A stretch of 64,000 bases of DNA from Bacillus sp. N13C7 (GCF_026790065.1 NZ_JALAMO010000009.1:1-64000), one strand, 5' to 3'. Counted from the stretch's first letter, positions 9,658 through 18,487 are shown. Notes: generated from the sequence alone by a model not told the origin. Made by a program: numbers and translations.

Positions 9658-10911
9658 ATGTCATTAAAAGGGAAACTCCAGCGAATGAAAAAGCATATGG
9701 TGCTTGATGAAGGGGAACAGAAAACAGAATCAGGCAACCAAGAAAACCACTTCGCTCAAAACCATGCTGAAATCCCTTTTTTAGAGGAATGGGAGGCTTT
9801 TGGCATGAAGCCTTTTTTCTTCGAAGATGAATACTGCCTCATCAGGGAGGTAGAATATCCGCTTTCTCACCGCCACGGGTTATACAGCTTTTCCGAGCTT
9901 GATGAAGTGATCGCTTTGTGGAATCAAAGCAACCTGTCACATACATTGTCAGCAAAAGGGTATAACAAAAGCAGTCTCTTTTTCTTTGACACGGAAACAA
10001 CCGGTCTTGGGGGCGGAGCCGGCAACACCATTTTTTTGCTCGGCCATGCGAGAGTATATAAAGACAAAGTAGTGGTCAAACAGCATCTTTTGCCCAAACC
10101 TGGAAATGAAGTTGCCTTGTATCAAAGCTTTTTAAGCGAGGTTGACATTACATCACTTGTGACCTACAACGGAAAAGCCTTTGATTGGCCGCAGGTGAAA
10201 ACAAGGCATACATTGATCCGGGACAGACTTCCAAAGCTCCCGGAGTTCGGCCACTTCGACCTTCTGCATGGAGCAAGACGCCTGTGGAAACACAAAATGG
10301 ATCGTGTATCACTTGGCACGGTTGAAAAAGAGGAACTTGGCATCCGCAGACAAGAAGATACACCGGGTTACTTGGCACCAATGCTTTATTTCCATTTTAT
10401 CAAGGCACAAGAGCCGGATCTTCTAAAAGGTGTCCTGCATCATAATGAAATGGACGTGCTATCGCTCATTTCATTGTACATCCATATGTCTAAAAAAATA
10501 CTTTCAGAATCCCATGCGCCAATAGAGCACAGTGAAGCTTATGCGATGGCGAAATGGTTTATGGCTCACAAAGAAACGGATGAGGCGGTCAAACAGCTTG
10601 AAACGCTTAAAGGAAAGTCGTTTGAGGACCAGGACAGAGCGCTGCTGGATTTATCGCTCCTGTACAAGAAACAAAACCGATTGGCAGAAGCAGTGCCGCT
10701 TTGGGAAAAGCTGTCCCGTTCACAAAATCATAAGTGCAGATATGGTGCTGTGATAGAGCTTGCGAAATATTTTGAGCACAAGAAAAAAGAGTTTGGGAAA
10801 GCATTGCATATAGCAGAGCAATTACTTGGCGATGCGGCATTCTTATCAGAAAGTGAAACAGAAAAACTGCAAGTGAGAATTGCTCGGCTGAGGAGGAAAT
10901 ATTCCTCTTAA
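9658..10911 (+). CDS. mrfB: MrfB exonuclease with TPR tail (YprB)
   Basis: A 417-aa metal-dependent exonuclease-like protein, partner of the helicase MrfA in mitomycin C repair. The DnaQ-like core shows FFDTETTGLGGGAGN (first acidic pair, about residue 110), LVTYNGKAFDWP, and HHNEMDVLSL with the last Asp. The C-terminal third is helical with tetratricopeptide-like repeats (for example ALLDLSLLYKKQNRLAEAV). No terminator is evident right after the stop. The gene begins 16 nt after mrfA. Confidence 0.93.
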   Translation: MSLKGKLQRMKKHMVLDEGEQKTESGNQENHFAQNHAEIPFLEEWEAFGMKPFFFEDEYCLIREVEYPLSHRHGLYSFSELDEVIALWNQSNLSHTLSAKGYNKSSLFFFDTETTGLGGGAGNTIFLLGHARVYKDKVVVKQHLLPKPGNEVALYQSFLSEVDITSLVTYNGKAFDWPQVKTRHTLIRDRLPKLPEFGHFDLLHGARRLWKHKMDRVSLGTVEKEELGIRRQEDTPGYLAPMLYFHFIKAQEPDLLKGVLHHNEMDVLSLISLYIHMSKKILSESHAPIEHSEAYAMAKWFMAHKETDEAVKQLETLKGKSFEDQDRALLDLSLLYKKQNRLAEAVPLWEKLSRSQNHKCRYGAVIELAKYFEHKKKEFGKALHIAEQLLGDAAFLSESETEKLQVRIARLRRKYSS

Positions 10912-11044
10912 ATATTTCCCCGGAAAGCGCAAAAGACGACTTGTTTCGCCATGAATTTTTTTTGCTGAATTCACATTGATTTTGTTGTAGAATAGCGGCG
11001 AATCCTGTAAAATGACGGTAGTTATTTTTAAAGGGAGAGTTGGT

Positions 11045-11140
11045 ATGTATAAGGGTGTTTTTTATTTGTTCTTTGTTGTGGTTTTTTTGATTGCTTTTGT
11101 GTTTTCTAACTTTAAAGACAGCTTACTTGCACACTTTTAA
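11045..11140 (+). CDS. 31-aa hydrophobic peptide
   Basis: A short ORF encoding a single likely membrane helix, from MYKGVFYLFFVVVF through IAFVF, with a short polar tail FKDSLLAHF. The ATG is preceded by AAAGGGAGAGTTGGT, a good ribosome-binding site at normal spacing. It sits alone between mrfB and cotD with no overlap. I do not recognise it by name. The very biased hydrophobic composition together with the Shine-Dalgarno argues for a real micropeptide, but nothing here shows function. Confidence 0.6.
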   Translation: MYKGVFYLFFVVVFLIAFVFSNFKDSLLAHF

Positions 11141-11178
11141 AATAGGTCTTTGTATTAGAACATGTACCCCTTATTTTT

Positions 11179-11186
11179 CATAGCTT
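11179..11186 (+). promoter_or_regulatory. Possible sigma-K -10 for cotD
   Basis: CATAGCTT fits the sigma-K -10 form CATANNNT about 38 nt before the cotD start. The -35 (HMAC) is not at a convincing distance, so this is tentative. cotD is known to be a late mother-cell gene. Confidence 0.35.
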
Positions 11187-11223
11187 AGTATTGTAATAAA
11201 GTTTATGGAAAGGGGATTTTATC

Positions 11224-11451
11224 ATGCATCACTGCAGACCGCATATGGTGGCGCCAATTGTCCATCCTACACATTGCTGTGAACACCATACGTTTTCAAA
11301 AACGATCGTGCCGCACATTCATCCACAGCATACAACAAACGTAAACCACCAGCATTTTCAGCACGTTCATTACTTTCCACACACTTTCTCAAATGTTGAT
11401 CCGGCTACGCATCAGCATTTTCAAGCAGGAAAACCTTGCTGCGATTACTAG
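11224..11451 (+). CDS. cotD: Spore coat protein CotD
   Basis: A 75-aa inner spore coat protein, extremely rich in His (HHCRPHM, HIHPQHTTNVNHQHFQHVHY) with Cys pairs near both ends (HCCEHH and CCDY). It is made late in the mother cell (family knowledge). The ATG follows AAAGGGGATTTTATC. The length and almost every position agree with what I remember of B. subtilis CotD. Confidence 0.96.
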   Translation: MHHCRPHMVAPIVHPTHCCEHHTFSKTIVPHIHPQHTTNVNHQHFQHVHYFPHTFSNVDPATHQHFQAGKPCCDY

Positions 11452-11496
11452 TAGGAAAACGTGCAGCTTGATGATGTAAAAAACGCAGCACATCAA

Positions 11497-11524
11497 ATGG
11501 GGCCCAGTGGGAGCCCCATTTTTT
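11497..11524 (+). terminator. Terminator of cotD
   Basis: A stem ATGGGGC/GCCCCAT followed by six T, ending just upstream of ypsA. Confidence 0.8.
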
Positions 11525-11539
11525 AAAGCAGGTGATATG

Positions 11540-12082
11540 ATGAGAGTATTGGCAATCACGGGTTATAAACCATTTGAACTTGGGATATTTAAACAGGATG
11601 ACAAGGCGCTGTATTACATAAAAAAAGCCATTAAGAGCCGGCTGATTGCTTTTGTGGATGAAGGGTTAGAATGGATTTTAATTTCGGGCCAGCTTGGTAC
11701 GGAGCTATGGGCGGCCGAAGCTGCATATGATTTGCAGGAAGAATACCCTGACTTAAAGGTAGCTGTCATCACGCCATTTTATGAGCAGGAAAAGAACTGG
11801 AAAGAACCGAACAAGGAACTGTATGGAGCAGTTCTCGCTCAGGCAGACTATGAAGCAAGCCTGACTCACCGCCCATATGAAAGCCCGCTTCAGTTTAAAC
11901 AAAAAAATCAATTCTTCATTGAAAAGTCCGACGGGCTAATGCTTTTATATGACCCGGAAATGGAAGGTTCCCCTAAGTATATGCTTGAGACAGCGGAAAA
12001 AAGACGCGAACAGGATGGCTATCCCATCTACTTTATTACAATGGATGATCTCAGAGTGACGGTAGAGGAAGACAGCTACTAA
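11540..12082 (+). CDS. ypsA: SLOG-superfamily protein YpsA
   Basis: A 180-aa Rossmann-like protein of the YpsA/DprA (SLOG) group, thought to bind nucleotide-derived ligands and linked to cell division in Firmicutes. It shows the N-terminal strand VLAITGYKPFELG and the glycine motif ILISGQLGTELWAAEAA (about residues 45-60). I chose the second of two tandem ATGs (11540), giving the usual length behind GGTGAT. It lies directly upstream of the divisome gene gpsB, a conserved pairing that supports the division link. Confidence 0.92.
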   Translation: MRVLAITGYKPFELGIFKQDDKALYYIKKAIKSRLIAFVDEGLEWILISGQLGTELWAAEAAYDLQEEYPDLKVAVITPFYEQEKNWKEPNKELYGAVLAQADYEASLTHRPYESPLQFKQKNQFFIEKSDGLMLLYDPEMEGSPKYMLETAEKRREQDGYPIYFITMDDLRVTVEEDSY

Positions 12083-12160
12083 CAAAGAGAGGGAAATTTG
12101 ACAACCGTACAGATTTCTGAAAAAATATAAGGTGATGATTCACGATACGAGGTGAAAAAG

Positions 12161-12457
12161 ATGCTTGCTGATAAAGTAAAGCTTTCTGCGAAAGAAATTT
12201 TGGAAAAAGAATTTAAAACAGGCGTTAGAGGCTACAAGCAAGAAGACGTTGACAAATTTTTAGATATGATTATTAAGGATTATGAAACCTTCCATCAAGA
12301 AATCGAAGAACTGCAGCAGGAAAATCTGCAGCTGAAAAAACAGCTTGAAGAAGCCAGCAAAAAACAGCCTGTGCAATCTAACACAACGAACTTTGATATT
12401 TTAAAACGGCTGTCTAACTTAGAAAAACACGTTTTTGGCAGCAAGCTTTATGATTGA
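12161..12457 (+). CDS. gpsB: Cell-cycle protein GpsB
   Basis: A 98-aa DivIVA-like cytoplasmic protein that moves PBP1 (PonA) between side wall and septum. The N-terminal DivIVA domain carries [18 protein letters not shown], a coiled coil runs through about residues 35-70 ([19 protein letters not shown]), and the C-terminal trimerising segment ends [14 protein letters not shown]. The ATG at 12161 follows GAGGTGAAAAAG. Its partner ponA is in the same window. Confidence 0.96.
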   Translation: MLADKVKLSAKEILEKEFKTGVRGYKQEDVDKFLDMIIKDYETFHQEIEELQQENLQLKKQLEEASKKQPVQSNTTNFDILKRLSNLEKHVFGSKLYD

Positions 12458-12479
12458 TCGCGCTTGAAAAAATTGGCGC

Positions 12480-12508
12480 TTGTCAATTGCAATCAGTTGT
12501 TATATAAT
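12480..12508 (+). promoter_or_regulatory. sigma-A promoter of rnpB
   Basis: TTGTCA-17-TATAAT. The mature RNase P RNA 5' end begins 8 nt after the last base of the -10, so transcription should start at or next to the mature end. Confidence 0.85.
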
Positions 12509-12515
12509 AATTCAT

Positions 12516-12918
12516 GTTCTTAACGTTCGGGTAATCGCTGCAGATCTTGAATCTGTAGAGGAAAGTCCATGCTCGCACGGTGCTGAGATGCCCGTAGTGT
12601 TCGTGCCTAGCGAAGTCATAAGCTAGGGCAGCCTTGATAGGCTGACGGCAGGAAAAAAGCCTACGTCCTTTTGGATATGGCTGAGTATCCTTGAAAGTGC
12701 CACAGTGACGAAGTCTCACTAGAAATGGTGAGAGTGGAACGCGGTAAACCCCTCGAGCGAGAAACCCAAATTTTGGTAGGGGAACCTTCTTGACGGAATT
12801 CAACGGAGAGAAGGACAGAATGCTTTCTGTAGATAGATGATTGCCGCCTGAGTACGAGGTGATGAGCCGTTTGCAGTACGACGGAACAAAACATGGCTTA
12901 CAGAACGTTAGACCACTT
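12516..12918 (+). ncRNA. rnpB: RNase P RNA (type B)
   Basis: The catalytic RNA of RNase P, which removes 5' leaders from tRNA precursors. The universal 5' block GAGGAAAGTCCATGCTCGCA, the P4-forming GAGCGAGAAACCCAAATTTT region and the 3' block with ACAGAA are present. The length of about 403 nt and the overall sequence match the B. subtilis type B RNA closely. The small differences fall in peripheral stems, for example around 12632-12642 and 12668-12675. The start at GTTCTTAACG and the end at GACCACTT follow the known mature ends. Confidence 0.97.
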
Positions 12919-12939
12919 AACATTTAAAATGATGAAAAC

Positions 12940-12967
12940 AAGCTCTCCCGTATAAGGAGAGCTTTTA
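12940..12967 (+). terminator. Terminator of rnpB
   Basis: A stem AGCTCTCC/GGAGAGCT with a 7-nt loop, followed by TTTAT. Confidence 0.85.
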
Positions 12968-13006
12968 TCTTGAAAAGAGAAAAGTTTTAAAAGACAGGGT
13001 GATACG

Positions 13007-14164
13007 ATGACGAAGTACCCACTAATTGCAACGGCGCCGATGGGCATTGAAGCTGTTGTCGCAAAGGAAGTACGAGATTTAGGATACGAATGCAAGGTTG
13101 ATAACGGAAAGGTTATTTTTGAAGGCGATGCGCTTGCCATTTGCCGCGCGAACCTTTGGCTTAGAACAGCAGACCGCATAAAGGTCCAGGTTGCTTCTTT
13201 TAAAGCGAAAACATTTGATGAACTGTTTGAAAAAACGAAAGCGATTAACTGGCGCTCGTTTATACCTGAAAACGGAAAATTCCCTGTCATCGGGAAGTCA
13301 GTGAAATCAACACTTGCAAGCGTTCCTGACTGTCAGCGGATCGTCAAAAAAGCAATTGTTGAAAAGCTCAAGCTGCAGTCCGGCAAAGCCAACGACTGGA
13401 TTGAAGAGACCGGTGCCGAGTATAAGGTGGAAGTTTCTTTATTAAAAGATCAGGCTGTTCTTACGCTGGATTCGTCAGGGACGGGCCTCCACAAACGAGG
13501 ATACCGTGTCGATCAGGGCGGCGCCCCGATTAAAGAAACACTTGCTGCCGCTTTAGTGCAATTAACCAATTGGACCCCGGATCGTCCATTTGTCGATCCT
13601 TTCTGCGGTTCCGGAACAATTGCGATTGAAGCGGCGTTAATCGGCCAAAACATCGCCCCGGGATTCAACCGCGATTTTGTTTCAGAGGATTGGGAATGGA
13701 TTGGTAAAGACCTGTGGGACAAAGCGCGGCTTGAAGTCGAGGAAAAAGCAAACTATGACCAGCCGCTTGCCATTTTCGCAAGCGACATAGACCACCGCAT
13801 GGTTCAAATCGCAAAAGAAAATGCAGAGGAAGCGGGATTGGGTGATTTAATCGAATTTAAGCAGATGCAGGTTAAAGACTTCACGACAAATCTGGAGTTT
13901 GGCGTCATTGTCGGCAACCCGCCATATGGGGAGCGTCTCGGCGAGAAAAAAGCCGTTGAGCAGATGTACAAAGAAATGGGACAGGCTTTCGAACCGCTTG
14001 ATACCTGGTCTGTGTATATGCTGACATCAAATGAGAATTTTGAGGAAGCATACGGCAGAAAAGCGACGAAGAAAAGAAAGCTCTTTAACGGGTTTATTAA
14101 AACGGATTATTATCAATACTGGTCAAAAGTAAGACCGCAGCGCAAGAAAACAGAAAACGCATAA
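13007..14164 (+). CDS. ypsC: 23S rRNA methyltransferase YpsC (THUMP)
   Basis: A 385-aa RlmL/RlmK-type guanine-N2 methyltransferase. The N-terminal half carries a THUMP RNA-binding domain. The C-terminal half is a Rossmann methyltransferase with VDPFCGSGTIAIEAALIG (SAM site, about residues 195-212), FASDIDHRMVQIAKEN and the catalytic VGNPPYGERL. The exact nucleotide modified is inferred from E. coli RlmL. The ATG follows ACAGGGTGATACG. It lies next to rnpB, so both neighbouring genes serve RNA maturation. Confidence 0.92.
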   Translation: MTKYPLIATAPMGIEAVVAKEVRDLGYECKVDNGKVIFEGDALAICRANLWLRTADRIKVQVASFKAKTFDELFEKTKAINWRSFIPENGKFPVIGKSVKSTLASVPDCQRIVKKAIVEKLKLQSGKANDWIEETGAEYKVEVSLLKDQAVLTLDSSGTGLHKRGYRVDQGGAPIKETLAAALVQLTNWTPDRPFVDPFCGSGTIAIEAALIGQNIAPGFNRDFVSEDWEWIGKDLWDKARLEVEEKANYDQPLAIFASDIDHRMVQIAKENAEEAGLGDLIEFKQMQVKDFTTNLEFGVIVGNPPYGERLGEKKAVEQMYKEMGQAFEPLDTWSVYMLTSNENFEEAYGRKATKKRKLFNGFIKTDYYQYWSKVRPQRKKTENA

Positions 14165-14165
14165 A

Positions 14166-14195
14166 AAGAAGACGCTCTGCATGCGTCTTCTTTCA
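14166..14195 (+). terminator. Terminator of ypsC
   Basis: A stem AAGAAGACGC/GCGTCTTCTT with a 7-nt loop and a short T-rich tail. Confidence 0.8.
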
Positions 14196-14216
14196 TCTTT
14201 CAGCCATATTCTATCG

Positions 14217-14369
14217 TTACCAACGGTGAGCTTTCGCGTTACTTCTCAATATAATGTTGGTTTGGGACATTTCAGTGTGACCGTTTACTTGAGACTTAGA
14301 ACGTTTAGGCCGCGTCCAATTGTGATGAAACAGTTCAGAATGCTGATCTAACCGATTTCTATAACTCAT
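14217..14369 (-). CDS. ypzG: YpzG-family small protein
   Basis: A 50-aa, His/Asn/Arg-rich protein (MSYRNRLDQHSELFHHNWTR ... NAKAHRW) matching the YpzG family by eye; function is unknown. The ATG at 14369 is preceded by GGGAGTGATGTTGAC. It is convergent with ypsC and divergent from yptA. The 163 bp between it and yptA contain AT-rich promoter-like sequence but no further ORF that I can support. Confidence 0.82.
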   Translation of the reverse strand: MSYRNRLDQHSELFHHNWTRPKRSKSQVNGHTEMSQTNIILRSNAKAHRW

Positions 14370-14532
14370 GTCAACATCACTCCCTGATAGAATATTGTTG
14401 ATAAGACGGATAATCCGGGGTACGGAATATCGATTGTAGTTTGTGCATATTTCGGTGAGAACATGCGGAAAGCATGTATATAAAATGAAAAGTTCGCATA
14501 CAATGATGATTATTTCCATCAGAGGTGATCTC

Positions 14533-14724
14533 ATGCTAAACAGCGAACATTTTAATCTTATTCAAAGGGCGCTTGACGCAACAGCAAGCGAGCTAAAAGA
14601 GCTCGGGGCTGATTCGTCTCCGTCTGTGCTTTCGCATGCGCAAAATGATTTAGAAAAAGCGGTCGAACATATTTATTCAACAGACCATCCTTTTTTATCG
14701 TCGCATGTGATCAATCGAAAGTAA
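14533..14724 (+). CDS. yptA: Small protein YptA
   Basis: A 63-aa helical protein of unknown function (MLNSEHFNLIQRALDATASE ...). The start is set by AGAGGTGATCTC before the ATG. It is followed within 5 nt by a strong terminator, so it is probably monocistronic. No signal peptide or membrane segment is seen. Confidence 0.75.
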   Translation: MLNSEHFNLIQRALDATASELKELGADSSPSVLSHAQNDLEKAVEHIYSTDHPFLSSHVINRK

Positions 14725-14728
14725 GCGC

Positions 14729-14758
14729 AAAAAAACTTGGCCTTGCCAAGTTTTTTTA
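14729..14758 (+). terminator. Terminator of yptA
   Basis: A stem AAAAACTTGGC/GCCAAGTTTTT with a CTT loop and extra T residues. Confidence 0.85.
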
Positions 14759-14826
14759 TTGTATTCATCGGCGGAAAATGATATTATTGGTGGTCTGAAT
14801 GTCGAATAGTTGGGGGTTGGAACTAG

Positions 14827-16752
14827 GTGACAACATCACGTTTGCCTTTTTCTTTAACGAAAACAAAGAATTTTTATGAAGAATTGAACAATTGGATTGG
14901 TGACGTGTTTTACGATATCCTTCCCGAAAAAGGGTTTGACCTTCGGGATGAGCAGGTGTTTATGGCTTTTCAGCTGGAGCGGGCGTTTAAAGAGAAAAAA
15001 GTCATGTTCGCCGAAGCTGGAGTGGGAACGGGGAAAACGCTGGTTTATCTTCTTTTTGCGATCAGCTACGCAAGATATGTCGGCAAACCCGCTATTATTG
15101 CTTGTGCTGATGAAACATTAATCGAACAGCTTGTGAAAAAAGAGGGCGATATCTCGAAGCTTGCTGAGCATTTGGATCTGAAAATTGATACAAGGTTGTC
15201 AAAGTCACATGAGCAATATCTATGCTTGAAGAAGCTTGAAAAAACAATGCAGCGCTCCGATGATGATAAATGGCTGGATCTTTATGAGTCATTACCATCA
15301 TTTGTCCATGAATCACAGGCGATGCAGCGCTTTTATCCGTATGGCGACCGTAAGCAGTATGCAAATCTATCGAACGAAGAATGGTCAGAAGTAAGCTATG
15401 ATTCGTTTCAGGATTGTCTGACTTGTGATATGAGACACAGATGCGGTCTGACGCTTTCCAGAGATTACTACCGCAAGTCAACAGACTTAATCATTTGTTC
15501 CCATGATTTTTACATGGAGCATGTGTGGACGGAAGAATCACGCAAACGAGAGGGCCAGCTGCCTCTCTTGCCTGATCATAGTGCAGTTGTCTTCGATGAA
15601 GGGCATCTGTTAGAGTTTGCCGCGCAAAAAGCGCTAACCTACAGAGTGAAGCAATCTACTCTTGAATTGTTTTTAGAACGTTTGCTTCAAAATGACATCA
15701 GAGAAGAGTTTGCTGAACTGATTGAAGATGCGCTTGCTGTGAACGACGAGTTTTTCTATATTCTTTCTGAAGAATCAAAAGAAGTAGCCGGTTCACACCG
15801 TTTAGAAATAAAAAATGACCAGCGTGTTAAAAAGGCGGCGGACGAGCTTTGCCGTTTGCTTGATAAAATTGGTGAGGCTCTCGTGTTCGAGTCTGAGATG
15901 TACACGATTGATCAATACGAGCTGTCAGTTGTAGAAGAATATGTTGAACAAATGGCGTATTCATTATCTTTATATCAAAAGGATGCCATCAGCTGGCTGG
16001 AGAAAAAGGAAGCAGATTCTACCTTTGTTGTAATGCCAAGAACGGTAGCAGAAGTGTTAGGCGAAAAAGTATTTTCAAAGAAAATTCCTTATATCTTCTC
16101 GTCTGCTACGCTGTCAGAAGGCGGTTCATTTGATTATATAGCTGACAGTCTTGGGATTCATGATTATTTGTCGTTAACTGTTGATTCTCCTTATGATTAT
16201 GACGAACAAATGACAGTTGATCTATATGCAAAAACAGAGATGACCGCTGAACAAAAAACAGCTGAAACAATTGAAACAATCAAACGTTATAAGGGCAGAA
16301 CGCTGGTGCTTTTCCCTTCTTTTGAGGAATTAAACGAGTTCAAGCAGCTATCCGCGGCTTGGGAGCTGCCGTATCCGATTTTCTTTGAAGGTGATGAAGA
16401 AATCAGCAGCTTAGTGGAGAAATTCCAAGAGGAAGAGGAAACAGTGCTTTGTTCGGTACATCTATGGGAAGGACTCGATATTCCTGGTGACGCGTTGAAG
16501 AATGTTACCATTTGGTCATTACCGTTCCCGCCGCATGATCCTGTATTTACAGCCAAACGCAATGGGGCGAAAAAAGATCCGTTCGAAGAAGTTGATCTGC
16601 CGTATATGTTGTTACGCGTCCGGCAGGGCATCGGGCGTCTGATTCGTTCGAATCAAGACAGTGGATCAATCCACATTTATGCTGGCGGAGAGAATGAACG
16701 CATCATTGATGAGGTCAAAAAGGTGTTGCCTGTTGAACCGCATATAATGTAA
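14827..16752 (+). CDS. ypvA: DinG/XPD-like helicase YpvA
   Basis: A 641-aa superfamily 2 DNA helicase of the DinG/XPD type. Walker A is AEAGVGTGKT (about residue 62) and the Walker B/DEAH equivalent is VVFDEGHLLEF. Between them lie four cysteines (YLCLKK, then CLTCDMRHRC), the arrangement that holds a 4Fe-4S cluster in this family. Motif VI is RVRQGIGRLIRS. The start is GTG 14827 behind TGGGGGTTGG. Alone in its transcription unit, it probably unwinds R-loops or forked DNA; the substrate is inferred from relatives. Confidence 0.92.
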   Translation: MTTSRLPFSLTKTKNFYEELNNWIGDVFYDILPEKGFDLRDEQVFMAFQLERAFKEKKVMFAEAGVGTGKTLVYLLFAISYARYVGKPAIIACADETLIEQLVKKEGDISKLAEHLDLKIDTRLSKSHEQYLCLKKLEKTMQRSDDDKWLDLYESLPSFVHESQAMQRFYPYGDRKQYANLSNEEWSEVSYDSFQDCLTCDMRHRCGLTLSRDYYRKSTDLIICSHDFYMEHVWTEESRKREGQLPLLPDHSAVVFDEGHLLEFAAQKALTYRVKQSTLELFLERLLQNDIREEFAELIEDALAVNDEFFYILSEESKEVAGSHRLEIKNDQRVKKAADELCRLLDKIGEALVFESEMYTIDQYELSVVEEYVEQMAYSLSLYQKDAISWLEKKEADSTFVVMPRTVAEVLGEKVFSKKIPYIFSSATLSEGGSFDYIADSLGIHDYLSLTVDSPYDYDEQMTVDLYAKTEMTAEQKTAETIETIKRYKGRTLVLFPSFEELNEFKQLSAAWELPYPIFFEGDEEISSLVEKFQEEEETVLCSVHLWEGLDIPGDALKNVTIWSLPFPPHDPVFTAKRNGAKKDPFEEVDLPYMLLRVRQGIGRLIRSNQDSGSIHIYAGGENERIIDEVKKVLPVEPHIM

Positions 16753-16756
16753 TAGG

Positions 16757-16790
16757 AAAAAGCTGACGATCGTGTTCGTCAGCTTTTTTA
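16757..16790. terminator. Bidirectional terminator ypvA/kduD
   Basis: AAAAAGCTGACGA/TCGTCAGCTTTTT with A and T runs on both sides, so it can end both convergent units. Confidence 0.85.
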
Positions 16791-16794
16791 TTTG

Positions 16795-17559
16795 TCAGCG
16801 AGATAGCCAGCCGCCGTCTACTGCTAAAATGTGCCCATTTACATAATCTGAAGCGCGTGATGCCAAAAAGACAGCAGTCCCGCCGATATCATCCGCTTTG
16901 CCCCATCGGCCTGCAGGGATTCTCTTTAAAATATCCTCATTTCGCTTTTCATCATCGCGAATAGGCTGTGTATTCGCTGTAGAAATATAACCCGGAGCGA
17001 TTGCGTTGACCTGAATGCCGGAAGCTGCCCACTCATTGGCAAACGATTTTGTCAAACCGGCAACCGCATGTTTGCTCGCCGTATAAGCGGGAACAAGGAT
17101 ACCGCCTTGAAAAGATAGAAGAGAAGCGATATTAATAATTTTTCCATAACCTCTTTTCAGCATGTGTCTGCCTGCCAGCTGTGTCAGAACAAACAAGCTG
17201 TTTAGATTGACATTCAATACGTGATGCCAGTTTTCTTCTGCGAAATGTTCTGCTTTTTCCCGGTGAATAATACCGGCATTATTGACAAGAATGTCGATCT
17301 GCCGGCTTTCAAACAGCTCAGCTGCAGAATCTCTTATCGTTTCCGGTTTGCTCATGTCCAATGTAAAAGACGTAAACGTCCGGCCTTCCTGTTCCACTAG
17401 CTGCTGTGTTTCAGACAGGCTGCTTTTATGTGAGGTCCCGATAATATCAGCGCCAGCACCGGCCAGCGCTTTGGCAATGCCTTGGCCGATTCCCGTTCCC
17501 GGTCCTGTCACCAGTGCTGTTTTTCCTTCTAATGAAAAGGCATCATGTAGATAACTCAT
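16795..17559 (-). CDS. kduD: 2-keto-3-deoxygluconate oxidoreductase KduD
   Basis: A 254-aa NAD-dependent short-chain dehydrogenase that converts 2,5-diketo-3-deoxygluconate to 2-keto-3-deoxygluconate (KDG) in pectin/unsaturated-uronate catabolism. The cofactor motif is VTGPGTGIGQGIA (about residues 17-29), then NNAG, and the catalytic Ser/Tyr/Lys are seen in NIASLLSFQGG and PAYTASKHA. It is the second gene behind kduI, separated by 1 nt. Its product feeds the kdgK/kdgA steps encoded divergently. Confidence 0.95.
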   Translation of the reverse strand: MSYLHDAFSLEGKTALVTGPGTGIGQGIAKALAGAGADIIGTSHKSSLSETQQLVEQEGRTFTSFTLDMSKPETIRDSAAELFESRQIDILVNNAGIIHREKAEHFAEENWHHVLNVNLNSLFVLTQLAGRHMLKRGYGKIINIASLLSFQGGILVPAYTASKHAVAGLTKSFANEWAASGIQVNAIAPGYISTANTQPIRDDEKRNEDILKRIPAGRWGKADDIGGTAVFLASRASDYVNGHILAVDGGWLSR

Positions 17560-17560
17560 T

Positions 17561-18388
17561 TTATTTCAGCCCATCCATCGGAACGGCATCCATGTCTGTA
17601 AACGTGTAATTTTCTCCAGCCATCGCCCACACAAAGCTGTAGTTTGATGTTCCTGCGCCAGAGTGAATAGACCAGGCAGGAGAAAGAACAGCCTGCTCAT
17701 TTCCGACAACAAGGTGGCGTGTTTCATCCGGCTGGCCCATGAAGTGAAACACCTTCGAATCCTTCTCGAGATCAAGGTAAAGATACGCCTCCATCCGGCG
17801 GTCATGGACGTGTGCCGGCATGGTGTTCCAGTTGTTGTTTTGATCTAACATCGTAATGCCCATCATAAGCTGGCAGCTTTTAATGCCATCTTGATGAATG
17901 ACCTTGTACAGGCTTCTGACATTAGACGCTGCATCATCGCCAAGACGGTCTGGTGTCAGCTCAGAAATAGCAGCTTTTTGCGTAGGATGGTTTTGGTGGG
18001 CACAAGCGGAGACAAAGTAAAACTTCGCTTTCTCTCCATCCAGGCTTGTAAATGCTACATCCTGATTGCCCATTCCGATATAGAGAAAATCCTTTGTTTG
18101 AAGCACATATTCCTCATCGCCAACTCTGACAGCACCAGGCTGGCCGACATTAATAATCCCGATTTCACGCCGTTCCAGAAAGAAGTCTGTTTTAAGGAAA
18201 TCCCCGGCATCAAGCTTCAATTCACTTTGGCCCGGAGCCGCTCCGCCGATGACAACCCGGTCTTCATGTGAGTAGTACATCGTTAGTTTATTTTCCGTAA
18301 ATAAAGTATCCATTAAGAAATGGCTGCGGAGCTCCTCTGTCGTAAAGCGTTTTACTTGTTCAGGGTGTACAGAATAACGATTTTCCAT
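17561..18388 (-). CDS. kduI: 4-deoxy-5-threo-hexosulose-uronate isomerase KduI
   Basis: A 275-aa cupin-type isomerase acting just before KduD. Metal ligands are visible as MPAHVHDRRMEAYLYLD (two His and the Glu) and WSIHSGAG (third His), matching the zinc site of E. coli KduI. The ATG follows AAGGGGGAAATACA. It is first in the kduID unit, with a clear promoter at 18459-18487 and an operator-like sequence next to the expected start point. Confidence 0.95.
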   Translation of the reverse strand: MENRYSVHPEQVKRFTTEELRSHFLMDTLFTENKLTMYYSHEDRVVIGGAAPGQSELKLDAGDFLKTDFFLERREIGIINVGQPGAVRVGDEEYVLQTKDFLYIGMGNQDVAFTSLDGEKAKFYFVSACAHQNHPTQKAAISELTPDRLGDDAASNVRSLYKVIHQDGIKSCQLMMGITMLDQNNNWNTMPAHVHDRRMEAYLYLDLEKDSKVFHFMGQPDETRHLVVGNEQAVLSPAWSIHSGAGTSNYSFVWAMAGENYTFTDMDAVPMDGLK

Positions 18389-18440
18389 TGTATTTCCCCC
18401 TTGGTTAGGATTTCGGCATCACTTGAATGAAAATATTTTG

Positions 18441-18454
18441 GTAACGGTTTCAAA
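18441..18454. promoter_or_regulatory. Putative KdgR operator, kduI side
   Basis: GTAACGGTTTCAAA, a LacI-family-like half repeated on the kdgR side. Its position just past the kduI -10 suits repression. KdgR as the binder is inferred from known regulation of this regulon. Confidence 0.55.
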
Positions 18455-18458
18455 GAAA

Positions 18459-18487
18459 ATTTTAGGATAAATAGTGAAAAGAGTCAA
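18459..18487 (-). promoter_or_regulatory. sigma-A promoter of kduID
   Basis: TTGACT, exactly 17 nt, TAAAAT on the minus strand. The operator-like GTAACGGTTTCAAA (18441-18454) lies directly downstream of the -10. Confidence 0.85.
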
